A stretch of DNA of 64,000 nt from Chlorokybus atmophyticus (taxonomy: Eukaryota > Streptophyta > Chlorokybophyceae > Chlorokybales > Chlorokybaceae): positions 573,457 through 637,456 of the forward strand of contig RHPI01000772.1 in assembly GCA_009103225.1 (NCBI GenBank), read 5' to 3'. Of the stretch, positions 39,905-51,000 are shown piece after piece (the stretch's first letter is position 1; each line of letters opens with the position of its first letter). The translations under genes were made by a program, and so were the position numbers. A model generated the notes under the pieces. It worked only from the letters and a program-made list of their open reading frames with translations, did no database searches and was not told the origin of the DNA.

Positions 39905-42900
39905 ATGGGTGCCGCGTCCCGCGCCGCGGAGGAGCTGCGCGCTCTCGTGGCGGAGGCCGAGGAGGGCGTGGGCGCCCTGCTGGCTGCGCTGGGATGGGCC
40001 GCTGCGGACGTCCTAGCGAATGCCGCAGCCGACAAGACACTCCTGCCCTGCAGAGTAGCAGGTGAGGAATGCATGCGCTTGGTTTGTGTTGTGCCTTTGT
40101 GTGCTGATCTGTTTTGTTTGTTGGTATGGCAAGGAGGACTTAATCATGCATGAGCGGGTCATGCTCGTCATGTGTGTAGTGTATACGTCAAACGGACAAA
40201 CAAACAAACAAAAAGGAAACAACCGTAATTGCTATGCAGTGCTGAAACTACTGCCAGGTTGGAGTTCAAACAAACGCACTTGCGTACCATGCCTATACCC
40301 TTGCATGAGTAATTGCCTCACCGACTGAATCGCAAAAACTTTTTGCGCTCACAAGTATACCTTGCGATTCAGTTGGTGACGCTGTTCACATTGTTGCAGG
40401 ATCAATGTCCATATTCATTTGGTTGTTGTCACATCCAATTCTGCGCATTGGCTCATCAAGCATCTTGGTATTTTGTCTGCTGCGAGAGTGAAGGGGCTGT
40501 CAATAGGTTGATCCTATTGTGTTTGTGTTTGTGTTTGTGTTCGTGGTTGTGAAGCGACTGAGGCAGCAACTGGCTGCTTACGCATGCATTGTCTCTTTAC
40601 ACGCAGGCCAAATGCTTTGTTTGCAAGCCAGATATTAGTCAAGTGCTGACTGACTTCTGTGACTTGCAAAAGTCAGACAGCACTTGACTAGTAAAGTGTT
40701 AGCTCAATTGGTCACTGGTTTCTGTGTTTATGCGTCGGTCTGCGTGCTTGAGCAATGTCGATGTTGACGTTGTATTACAACTGAATGCGCACAGCTGTTG
40801 ACACAGCCGGAACCCCAGCTTCAAGTGTTGATTGCTTTCACCCAATGTGAGCTGTTTGCAACAATGCCATACTGATGTCTGATATTGCCGTCTCAGGCAT
40901 TCGGCACTCAATGCCAGCGACAGCAATCTCAGAGCACAGCATTAGATGCCAGTTAACGGCGCGGGGGATATCCCCGCAGCAGATTGAAGCGCGGCCACCC
41001 AGCGCCACTTTTCTATACCAAGATGCTCCTGGCGTGGTATCTTCAGTGCAGCCTCTGCCTTTGGTGCACGCAACTGCGGTAAGGGGAGACTGTTGGTGGG
41101 TTTGCGTGCATGCACGGCCGTGCTTACATGTGCGTGTGTGCAATAAATGTATGTATGTTCGGCCAACAGTGCGTGACATCGCGCACGCAGCTAGATCCTT
41201 CTACTGCTCATGTCATCACGTCATGGACAAGCGACCAAGTCTCCACTAATGTTGGATGTATGTGTGCATGCGCGCGTGTGTTTTTGTTGCCAACATGTTG
41301 GCCCCTATGCAACAGCGTGAGGATCCTTCGAGCATCATGGAGGTAGGCGGCATCAGCATCATCGTGTCGCGGCGAGCGCGTCGTGTCCACGCATATCCTT
41401 GCATTCGTATCCAACAATGTAGTTCACTTGTTGCAGTCTGTTTGAGTTGTTGTCTGCTCTTACTTGTGGCGGCTGCAACGGTCACTTTCCCTTCCAACTT
41501 ATGCATTATATCAATTACTCAGTGGTCCTCAGCCACACGCTCGCTCCTTCACTCTTGTACACATGCACTCAACTCAACTCAACCATCCAATGAGTCATGT
41601 GTACATTTCTACATGCTGATCAAGAAGTGCTTTGCCTTGACACTTTTTGCCTCAACTCCTTTGTACAGCTTGCTACTGCACCCGGCGATATCCACTCGCC
41701 ACTTGTGTCCTCATGTGAGGACGAGGCGGATATCCTGCCTGCACCACCGATATCGCGCTGGCGCGCTCAGCAGGCAGTGCAGCGATGGCGGGCAATACCT
41801 CGCCGATATCTGCTGTGCGCAAGTATCGCCGATATCAGTGTCCGTCAGCTGACCGTCTGGGTTGCCGATATCTGTGCGGAGTTGAGCCTACCATCAGCGA
41901 TACCAGAGCTGTATCGCTATGTGCGCGATTTTTGCATCTGGTTTTCTCACAAACGGTATCGCCCTCCTGATGATATCGCCACTGCATCGGAGGCTGTTTA
42001 CTCCTTCGAGCGCGGCATGCGATTGCTCATAAACAACAATGTTGGAAGCAAAGCACGCGAGTTTGTACTGGCTTTGTGGAGGAGATTTGCGTTGGCTGAT
42101 AGTGGCTATGACATCGCAGTCAAGGCTGCGAGAGATGCAGTGTTAAAAGAAACTGCTGCTAATGCTGATGAAGAGACCTCATTGTCAACTGCTCAGCCTG
42201 ATCCAGCTGTGTATCACAAGGCCATGATGGAACGCATTGAGATCGAACAGCGTTTGCTTGAGCGACTGCAACCTCAAGCTATGCCTGTGGCGCGGTAAGG
42301 TGTGGTCTTATGTGTGCATGTGGATGCGTGTGCGCATAGATGCAGTATGCATACGCGCGTGTACTCACACGCACACACGCATGCGTGCGTGGATATGTGT
42401 GAGCAGGTATGCATGGGGATATGTATGCGAGTTGAGTAACCAAGAGTTGTTGTTATCTCAGCTGTCAGGAGCATGAAGCCTTCAGCACGCATGCTCAAGC
42501 AGTAAGAGCCAGCCGATCAGACTACAATCCAGTGCCCGAGTTTGACAGCTTTGCCCGGCTTGAGCAGGTTAGAAACCATGGCCAAGCGATAGCGTGGTAT
42601 GTGTCCACATGCATGCATGTGTGTGTGCGTGCATGTGTGCGTGTGCGTGCGCATGCTTATATCGGTGCGTGTTTTCACATGCCAACCCAAACATTGTGTG
42701 ACAGAGAGACATGGCAGAGCGGCAGAAGTCAAAGCTGGAGAGGCTTGCAGAGATGCGAGACTACAAGCGCAGGCGACAAAGGCATCGCAAAGCCGGTGTC
42801 ACACGAAGGACACCAACAGAGGTAGTAAGCGCGTATACGTGTGCTGTGGGCATTGACAGTTCTGCATGTGGGCGTGCGCGTACATGTTGCAATTTGATGC

Positions 42901-43697
42901 GACATACCTGTTGCGTGCATGGTTTTGGACTTTGCTGAGAACAATCAAACCTGCTCACAGGTATTGCGCACAATTATTGACGATCGCATGCACGAGCTGG
43001 AGTTATTGGCGGGCGGCATGCCTTCTGCCAGCCAGCATGGCAGGAATGCTGCGAGTGAACAACCTGAACGCAGTCCAACCGCTAGCACTCAGCCTACTGA
43101 GAGTGGTTGGCTACACCGTGTCAATGGTGTCGATGGGAGTCGAGAGTCACATCGCAGCAGAACAACAGCGGATGAAAGGTACACTTGTACTTGCTCACGC
43201 AGCAGGCAAGCGTTTTGATACAGTTTTGAGTGAAAATGTAAGTATGGGCCTGTTATGTGTTTTGCATTGCTGCTGTCCGTTGTTGGTCATGTTCAGTTGA
43301 CATGCCAACACTGACTGTGTGTATGCAATGTGCGTTCTTGCCTGCTTTATGCTACAGACATGGACAGCAGTTTGGCTCTCGTGACACTGCGCACAAGGAA
43401 ATAAAAAGCAGTCACAAGCATGGCGAGCACCGTGAACACAAGCATGATAGGTTGTCTGGCAAGCAAGAAGCAGCGGACAGTTCCAAGAGGCGGCGCAAGC
43501 ATGATCACGACTCTGACAGGCAGGCTTGTGAGGATGATGATGGAAGGAGGCGAGAGCAGCGGAGAACACGCTATGACCGTCACGATGATGTGGATGAGCA
43601 AAGGCAACACAGTAGGCACCGCGACCGAAGCAGACAAACGAACTTCTTGCGTTCGGACAGCAAAGAGGTGGATGCTAGTGACAGGTGGCAGCCATAA
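39905..43697 (+). CDS. SNRNP48: U11/U12 snRNP 48 kDa-like protein
   Basis: Likely component of the U11/U12 di-snRNP, which binds the 5' splice site of minor-class (U12-type) introns in the nucleus. Nine exons: 39905-40054, 40400-40467, 40940-41078, 41316-41342, 41669-42294, 42462-42567, 42705-42821, 42961-43178, 43358-43697; 596 residues. Best evidence is the block LERLAEMRDYKRRRQRHRKA plus GVTRRTPTEVLRTIIDDRMH, which matches the conserved plant and animal 48K core (RDYKRRR..YR...TxxxVxRDxI). A CHHC-like zinc finger is readable across exons 2-3: CPYSFGCCHIQFCALAHQAS then C, with spacing slightly off the usual pattern. The C-terminal 110 residues are rich in H, R, D, E and S, as in splicing factors. 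Exon 1 is uncertain: the donor used (AGA before GTAGCA) keeps phase, but a stronger GTGAGG lies seven bases on and would break it. Exon 5 holds a GATATC cluster. Confidence 0.72.
40324..40373. repeat. Perfect 12-bp intronic hairpin
   Basis: ACTGAATCGCAA at 40324-40335 pairs exactly with TTGCGATTCAGT at 40362-40373 across a 26-base loop, just upstream of the second exon of the 48K-like gene. Confidence 0.9.
40636..40690. repeat. 21-bp intronic hairpin
   Basis: The arm at 40636-40656 (TAGTCAAGTGCTGACTGACT and one more base) pairs with 40670-40690 with a single mismatch and a 13-base loop. It lies in the second intron of the 48K-like gene, only about 300 bp from the hairpin at 40324. Confidence 0.92.
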
Positions 43698-44538
43698 AAC
43701 AGCAGGAGAATCACTAGCTAGCTTGCTACTTGGGCTGCTCTGCTCAAGCCAGATGAGTGAAATTGTTTGCTGGTCGTGATTGCCAGTATTGCACCTGACA
43801 GCGTGTCATATGGCGTATGGTGCCAGCAGCTCCATCTGTGTGCAGAAATCCGAGGTGCTATTGCACATACGCGTGACAATGTATGACATCACAAAGCATT
43901 GCAACTGACTGTGCGTAAGAAGGTCAGAAGGTTAAGCAATTAACTGCACGCACTGCAACGGCATATATACAAGCAATAATTCACATAATGGGTTGGCCCA
44001 AGCCCCTAGACAACAGCGAAAAAGGTATCACCGTCAGTATGTGAGGCTGTTGTGTATGTGCATTGTGCATGTGCAGTACATGGCCATTGTGCCATACCAT
44101 GCATGCCATTGCCAACAGCAACCAGTCATACAGCACCACCGGGCTAGCACACATTGACTCTATGCCATTAGCACAATCTCGTACATCTCTTTGGCAATTA
44201 CTTGGTTACCGACTCCCAATGAGACATGCATACATGTGCGCAAAAGGACGCCAACACAGAAGCGGTCTGGTCTGACATTGTGGTTGAACAGAAGACTTGA
44301 ACTTCTACACTGCAGATGCTGAACCAGAGACGTGCTCTTGCTTGCCTTGTCAGCAGTAGGCTGCGACTGACTACTGTTGTTAGCTGACCGGATCACATCG
44401 TGACCAAGCGAACACCAGTGCACCCTACATGATGCATGCAGCACGGCGCAAGAGTGGTAGCGACTGCAACAATGCAGCATACAACACACTGTACAATAAT
44501 AACCAAGCAATTGGGTTGCCGCTGTTATTGAACTGCCA
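43698..44538. other. Convergent intergenic region
   Basis: Tail-to-tail spacer between the 48K-like and HDAC genes; presumably the two 3' untranslated regions. Nothing else recognised. Confidence 0.6.
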
Positions 44539-47372
44539 CTAGCTCTCAACCATATCATGGTCCTGGTCCTGGTCATCATCATAGAACTCATCATCGCGCG
44601 TGACCGTCTTGTCCCTCTCGGCGGGTGTGACGCGGACGTCGGGATCCCCTTCATCATCGTCATAGTCCGGGATCATAAAGTCAGGAGGCACCTCCTGCAT
44701 CTGGACGCTGGGTGCATGCGCGAGGTGGCGTAGGTTCTCAAACACCTGCTGCTTGATGTTGTTCATGTAGGACTTGCTATTGAGGTTCTCCATGGTGGTG
44801 TTGACGGGGATGCGCAGTTGGTAGTCGGGGCCGTAATAGTTGTAGTAGTCGTTGGGCGGGATGTCATTGGGAAGCGGCTGCGAGTCCAGGAGCACCGCCG
44901 TCTCATACGCCCAGCAACGCGCCACATTGTTTTTTGTGTACCCGCCGCCACCCGTCACCAGCAACGGTATGCCAAACTTCTTCACAAACTTGACGCACTC
45001 GGCATGACCTGCAGCCATCACATCTTCAGTCAGCAAAACACAGTGGTTACAACAAGCAATCAAATGACTCGCATAAGAATCACAACGCATCCAAGAATCA
45101 AACACCGCACTTGCAACGAGAAGCTACAACCAGTCAGCCAACAACGACACTATTGACTACATCAAACTACACTGCTTCACTTTGCTAGTCTAGTACTGTC
45201 GCTGTTATATATGCGACAAGCAAACAATGCCAATGGACTGATCATACACACACACCCTCGCAAAAACACTTAACCAAGAGTTCAACAGATATGTTGAACA
45301 GTGGTGTTACTAATCACCTTCAATGGTGAGGTTGAAGACGCCAAGACGGTCGCCAGCGAGGGAATCTGCGCCACACTGCAGCACGATGGCGCCTGGTTGA
45401 TACATCTCTATGACTTTCCGAATGATTGGCTGGAACAGCTGACGGAAGCTCGCGTCATCGATACCGTCCTTCAGCGGCACGTTGACCGAGTAGTGCTTGC
45501 CATTCTTCTCACCGTGATCCTTCACGTCCCCCGTACCAGGGAAGAAGAAGTCCCCATACTTGTGGAAACTTACTGTCATCACCCTGTCGGTCAAGTAGAA
45601 CGCCTCCTCGACCCCATCACCATGGTGCACGTCGATGTCAATGTACAATACGCGCGCATGATACCTGCACATGTGGCAAGCACGCCACAACGGTGAGACC
45701 ACATACATGCGTGCACATGCCAACCAGCAGTTATATGGCATACTTAAGCAGCTCCAAGGTGGCCAGCACGAGGTCATTAATGTAGCAGAAACCGGACGCC
45801 TCGGACTTTTTCGCATGGTGCAGACCTCCAGCCCAGTTCACTGCAATATCGCTGATGCCATGGTTTAACCTGATTGCACCATCTGCAGCACAAAACACCA
45901 GGATGTCAACACCAGAAAGACAATGGCATCATACAAATCGTCATTGTTAGACCTACCTGTTGTCAGTAACACAGTCGCAGAAATAGCTTACCTATGGAAG
46001 CACCCGTGTAGATCTGACAAAATTCAAACAGCCCCTCAAAGACAGGACAGTCGTCTCCCAGGTTGTCTGCAGTTGCCATCAAAACATATGTTAATGGCGG
46101 ACAACCAGCGTACTTGTGCGCGCGGCGGGGGGGGGGGGGGGGGGGGGGGGGGGGGNNNNNNNNNNNNNNNNNNNNNNNNNNNNNNNNNNNNNNNNNNNNN
46201 NNNNNNNNNNNNNNNNNNNNNNNNNNNNNNNNNNNNNNNNNNNNNNNNNNNNNNNNNNNNNNNNNNNNNNNNNNNNNNNNNNNNNNNGGGAGGGGGGACT
46301 GCATGCAAAATCCTCTTACATTGTTGTAGTTGTCGCAAGAACTCGGACTGGGTCTCTGGCGTCACGCGTTGCAGAAAGTCAACATAATCTTCCGAATGGA
46401 ACTGCGCAAGCTGCACAGGGTATGCACGTCGTGGCCGCTGCGGTGAACAACAGTTTGTCAGGCGTTGGAGGATGGCGTGCACAGTGATGGGTGCTTGATA
46501 CACAGGCAGATGCCACTGCCCCCACTTACATACACTTCTAGCTTCTTGTGAAGACCATACGCCAGCATGAGCTTGTACGTCATGCAAAGCCTGTGCGGCT
46601 TCATCGGGTGGTTCGGCCCATAGTACACATCACCAACGCTAGCTGCAACGTGCAAATAACACGTTCAGTAGCGGGATGCGAAGCCTCACCAGAGCACTAC
46701 TCTGGGCGGCCAGGGGATTGACTGGAGTCAGCTTTGCAAGAATGTAAATACTACTTGCAGTAGGCTGTTGACGCATGCAACGCCAGTTGATCGATGGTAA
46801 CTGCATGCAACAACTTGCACAACAGGATCGATGCTGAAGTCATACACATGCAAGAGCATGCGCGAAGAGTGACGCCAAACGGCAGCAAACAAGTGGCTGC
46901 GCAATATACAACTCGAACAAGTGCAAACGTAACAAGTGTTGGAATAGTAGTGCACAAGAATACATCAGGCCTTAGTCTGCCACTACCCTGTGCAAACAAT
47001 GATCCCAGTGCCCATCGTGACCTGGACGCTTCTGGCACAATACGCCGCAGAAGAAAGGGTAGACAGCCCTTTTCATTTCACAAGACAGCTTAACATGCAT
47101 GTTGGATGGGGGAAAACAGAGCAAACAGCTTCATACAGATAGCTGTGCTTGCTTGTTGGACGAGTGCCAGGAGCTGATAGCAACATCGCAAGCAGATGAA
47201 AACTTTTTACGACGCATGTCACAACAGCAACATATATTGACAATGGAAACCACAATCGGGTTATGCACAATCCAAAAGTGCGCAAGCAGGCAGGAGACGC
47301 TCTACAGCATGAACCATTGCCCACACAATTACCATCATAAAAGTAGCAGATGCGGTCCTTGGCGATAGGCAT
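44539..47372 (-). CDS. Class I histone deacetylase, HDAC3/HDA9 type
   Basis: Zinc-dependent lysine deacetylase acting on histones in nuclear corepressor complexes. Seven exons: 47333-47372, 46530-46642, 46320-46437, 45993-46067, 45744-45882, 45318-45664, 44539-45008; 433 residues, the normal size. Active-site elements are intact: [10 protein letters not shown], the charge-relay HH in [19 protein letters not shown] (about 137-138), zinc ligands in [25 protein letters not shown], and the catalytic tyrosine in [15 protein letters not shown]. The C-terminus ([14 protein letters not shown], then an acidic tail ending [12 protein letters not shown]) is typical of the HDAC3/HDA9 branch rather than HDA6/HDA19. 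The boundary near 46067 is uncertain by one base. The intron between 46067 and 46320 contains a G run and an N gap, but no coding sequence is missing. Confidence 0.95.
46127..46290. other. G run and 132-base N gap, assembly scar
   Basis: About 29 G (46127-46155), N from 46156 to 46287, then more G. It lies inside an HDAC intron. Glycine-only frames through it are meaningless, and the true intron length is unknown. Confidence 0.97.
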
Positions 47373-48025
47373 TGCGGTATTAAAGGTGGGGGAATAACTA
47401 CAATATGAATACTACATGCAAACAGTCAGCTGGGTGACAGACCGCTGTCCAAGCGCACAATCCCCGCTCTCCTCCGCCGGCACCGCATACTGGACCCAGA
47501 CCCCACGACGTTGCTACCGAGTTCTCACCGACCGCAGCTCGCTGCTCAATCTACCGAACCGTCAGCATGATTGTCAGACAGAAGACAACAACCTCAAGTA
47601 CAAGCGCACCCCCTTCGCCGCCGCCGCCGCAGCCGACAACACCAGCGCCAACAATGCTGCCTTCCATTGATAAACCCTAATTGAGTTTTAGGTTTGCTCC
47701 CTCGAAGAACACAAACCATCCAGTATGCCGCTGCTGCTTCGCAGTCAAGCAGCGATGCACTGTTTGTCGTTTATAGTCAGCTCCGGTTTGTACATGGATT
47801 TGATATCACTTCAATTCTGCCGGGCAGATCGGCGATATCTGTTCGTCGCACAGGAAACTCGGTTAGCAAACTGCAGAGACCAATTAGGGTTCCAGCGGCG
47901 GCGACATCGGCGGCGAGGTCGGCGACGTTGGTGGTGTTGGCAATGGCGTGCAGCGTTCGGCGCCGTCGATACATGTAGCGTCGGCTAAGGGACATCTTTA
48001 GCTTTGCTTACCGGTTCCTGTAGCG
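47373..48025. promoter_or_regulatory. Divergent promoter region, HDAC / NAA15
   Basis: Head-to-head spacer of 653 bp with two GC-rich patches, about 47450-47640 and 47880-47970, each next to one of the two start codons, as expected for two leaders. A GATATC site lies at about 47834. Frames of 80-95 residues here resemble nothing known. Confidence 0.5.
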
Positions 48026-51000
48026 ATGGGTGTCACGCTGCCTCCCAAAGAGGCTGGCCTCTTCAAGTCCATTGTGGTAAGGTCACAGACACAGGTTGAC
48101 TTGTTGCTGGCCTTTGAAGTAGCATCTACCATGTTGTGTGTCTTTGTCAACTTGCATGCAGCAATGGTGATTACAGCATTGCCATTCAAAGCCGCATGCA
48201 AAGACCGCAAAGAGTGTGGCATGGCTCGTTGCACAGTCTTTCTACGCTGGGTGATTGCAATGTCGCATGCATGCACCTGTCGAACGATTGGTTGTGCTGG
48301 CACGGAGTAAAGAGCCCGGGGGGGGTGTTGGTGTTCGCCTGAGGCAGCGTGCTGAGTTTACAACACCCAACAGGCAAAGAATAAGGATGGAACCAAAGCA
48401 AAGGATCCCGAGGATGACCTCAGCCTGCTTCAGAACCTGTGGCAAAACGTCCTGTCTAACCCCTACATCTGGGGCTTGGCGCTCACATACTTCTGCATCT
48501 ACCTTATCAGACAAGGCATTACATCGTGGTCAGTTTTCTACCTCATTGATCAAAAGGTGGGTTAAGATCAATGAAAAGACATACTGTTCACAGTTATGAG
48601 GCATGGCATGCCATCTTTTTGAACACCGTCATCTGATCCATACATATTCTGTAGGGAGTGCCCGATGCTGCTAGTGCCGCAGTCCGAGTGTCAGGTCTCG
48701 AGCTTGGCGGCCTCACTGGCAGTCTTGTGGCTGGGTTCTTGAGTGACAAGCTGGCAGCAAACTCCAAGTCGGGGACGGTCGGCAAGCGCCTGCAAGTTGT
48801 GATGGCGTACACAGNCACAGGCACACACCAACAGAAAAAAAACAGTATGCGAGGTCATCATGTTTGGCGTGATCCGTTCTGGACATCCATGAAGAGTCTA
48901 AGCTATGTGAGATGAACTTGTTCCAACATGTTTGCGCATGCAAGCGTTACTTGGGTTGGATCAGCAGCCATGTCTTGCATGCTTGCCAGTCACAAGTCAT
49001 TGCAGAAGAGAGCTTCGCGTGACTGATATTGCAGTCCCTGGGTTGACCTGGTCAGTGTCTGAGTTGGGGAGCAGCTTGTCTCTCATGGTATCGTCTTGCA
49101 AGCTTGCACGGCAGTTCCGTGTGGTTTGCAAAACCAATGCCATCGTTTTGCATGGCAGAAATTCTACGAGACCAAGCAGTACAAGAAAGGACTGAAGGCA
49201 GCCGACCAAATTCTCAAGAAGTTTCCAGATCATGGAGGTCAGTATTGGACAGACGTTGTTTACCAAGTACAATGTGCATGCAAACGATCGCATGGAGCAC
49301 CATTGGTCGCAGGACGCAGGAACTTCACTATTATACAATTACATACACACATCTTGATTGCGCATGTGCAGTCGGCGTTGTAAGCATTGCCACGTGGTGT
49401 GCATGCCTTGGTGGTGGTAGCAGCAGGTCTTAGGGTGGCTGGACAGTTGTTGATAAGTCATTGTTTGGCAAGGATGGTTGAGTATGAGTGCAACTTGCAT
49501 GCTTCTCTGCAAGCACTTACTGCCTGAGCAACAAGCCTAGGTGCAAAGTGCTACTTCAGCCAGCAGGCCTGATAGTTTGCATGTCTTGGTCAGAAACGCT
49601 GGCCATGAAGGGCTTAACGCTCAACTGTCTTGATCGCAAAGCTGAGGCGTATGAGCTTGTGCGCAAGGGACTCAAGGTACGCGCAGATCACACTACTAGT
49701 GTGCAGCTTGGGTAGTACAAGGGGCCCAACCATGTCCTGGCACAGTTAGTAATCAGCATTTCTGCCTCTCGCATGCCATTGTCCTGACTACACTTGCTAT
49801 GTTAACAAACACTGTAGCATGGAAACATTTGCAATGTAGGCTAGGCATTACGCCTTGATGCAGTGTTGTGTGTTTGCAGCTGGACTTGGCCAGCCATGTC
49901 TGCTGGCATGTCTACGGCCTTCTGTATCGATCAGATCGTGATTATAGGGAGGCTATTAAATGCTACCGCAATGCCTTGCGGTTGGACAAGGAAAACATAC
50001 AGATCCTCCGGGATCTGTCGTTGCTGCAGGTACCAAGTGTAGTGTGGCAGCACTTGCTGCTGGCAGACAGTAATCTATCAGCACATGTGTGTGCCCCACT
50101 TACTGTTTGCTTTAATCACAGGTCCAAATGCGCGATAAAGCTGGGTTTGTTGAAACAAGACGGCAGTTGCTGACGCTGAAACCGAACAACAGAAATAACT
50201 GGATCGGGTTTGCCATTGCCCAGCATCTCAATGACCAGTACGTTGCAATTCCCGCGTGTCTATTGCACCACGATCCCAATGCGCCATAGAAGTTTGCTTG
50301 TTCCCGCTATGATCAAACTGCAGTCAGTGTTGGTATACAGCTCTTATGCCATGTTGCGTTGATTAGGCAAAGTGTTGCCACACAAATATTGGACGCTTAT
50401 GAAGGCACCTTGGATGGCCCTCCGGAGCAGGAGCGCTACGAGCACAGTGAAATGCTTTTGTATAAGGTAAATGCGAGACAGTCATCAAACGCTGCGCGTG
50501 TGCCGTACATATGCTATGTGCTGACCTCCGCTGGATACCACAGGCGATGCTGTTTGAGGAGATGAATGATTTGGAACTGGCGCTAGACATCTTGACGCAA
50601 AACGACTTCCTGATTGTGAGTGGTGACTGGCGTGCCTTTGTATGCTCAAAGTCTTAGATTGAACTAGGTCAAGCTTGTCTTTGTGTACCCGTGCAGGCTG
50701 ACAAGCTGTCACTGCGAGAAACTCGTGCAAAACTGCTATTGAAGCTTGGTAGAAATGAAGATGCAGAGAAGCTGTACCGCGCGCTGCTCAAGATCAATCC
50801 GGACCACTACGGGTCAGCGGCTGTTGACCTGTAGTGTCTTGAACAATATTAGTATTGTTGTGATTGCAGCCATCAGGGATCCGTTGTCTGAAGCGCAACA
50901 CATCTAGGTACCATGATGGACTACGAGCGTGCTTGCATCTAGAAGCTGGGCCTAGCGGCGATTTCTCGGAGGATCAAGTCACCCGGTTGAAAGAATTATA

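Noticed and set aside
41256-41852. A distinct plus-strand protein starting upstream of the large 48K exon
   Set aside because: The frame overlaps a 27-bp exon and an intron of the 48K-like gene, and the alternative frame of the large exon chains in phase with conserved downstream exons.
45923-46587. Poly-glycine/X frames around the N gap
   Set aside because: They run through Ns and a G run inside an HDAC intron. The real HDAC exons on the minus strand explain the coding signal on both sides.
47416-47995. Frames of 80-95 residues between HDAC and NAA15
   Set aside because: GC-rich leader DNA gives open frames by chance; no similarity, and both neighbours start close by.
48255-48915. A separate transporter gene at this place
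   Set aside because: It is only exons 7-8 with flanking intron, truncated at an N and without start or stop context.
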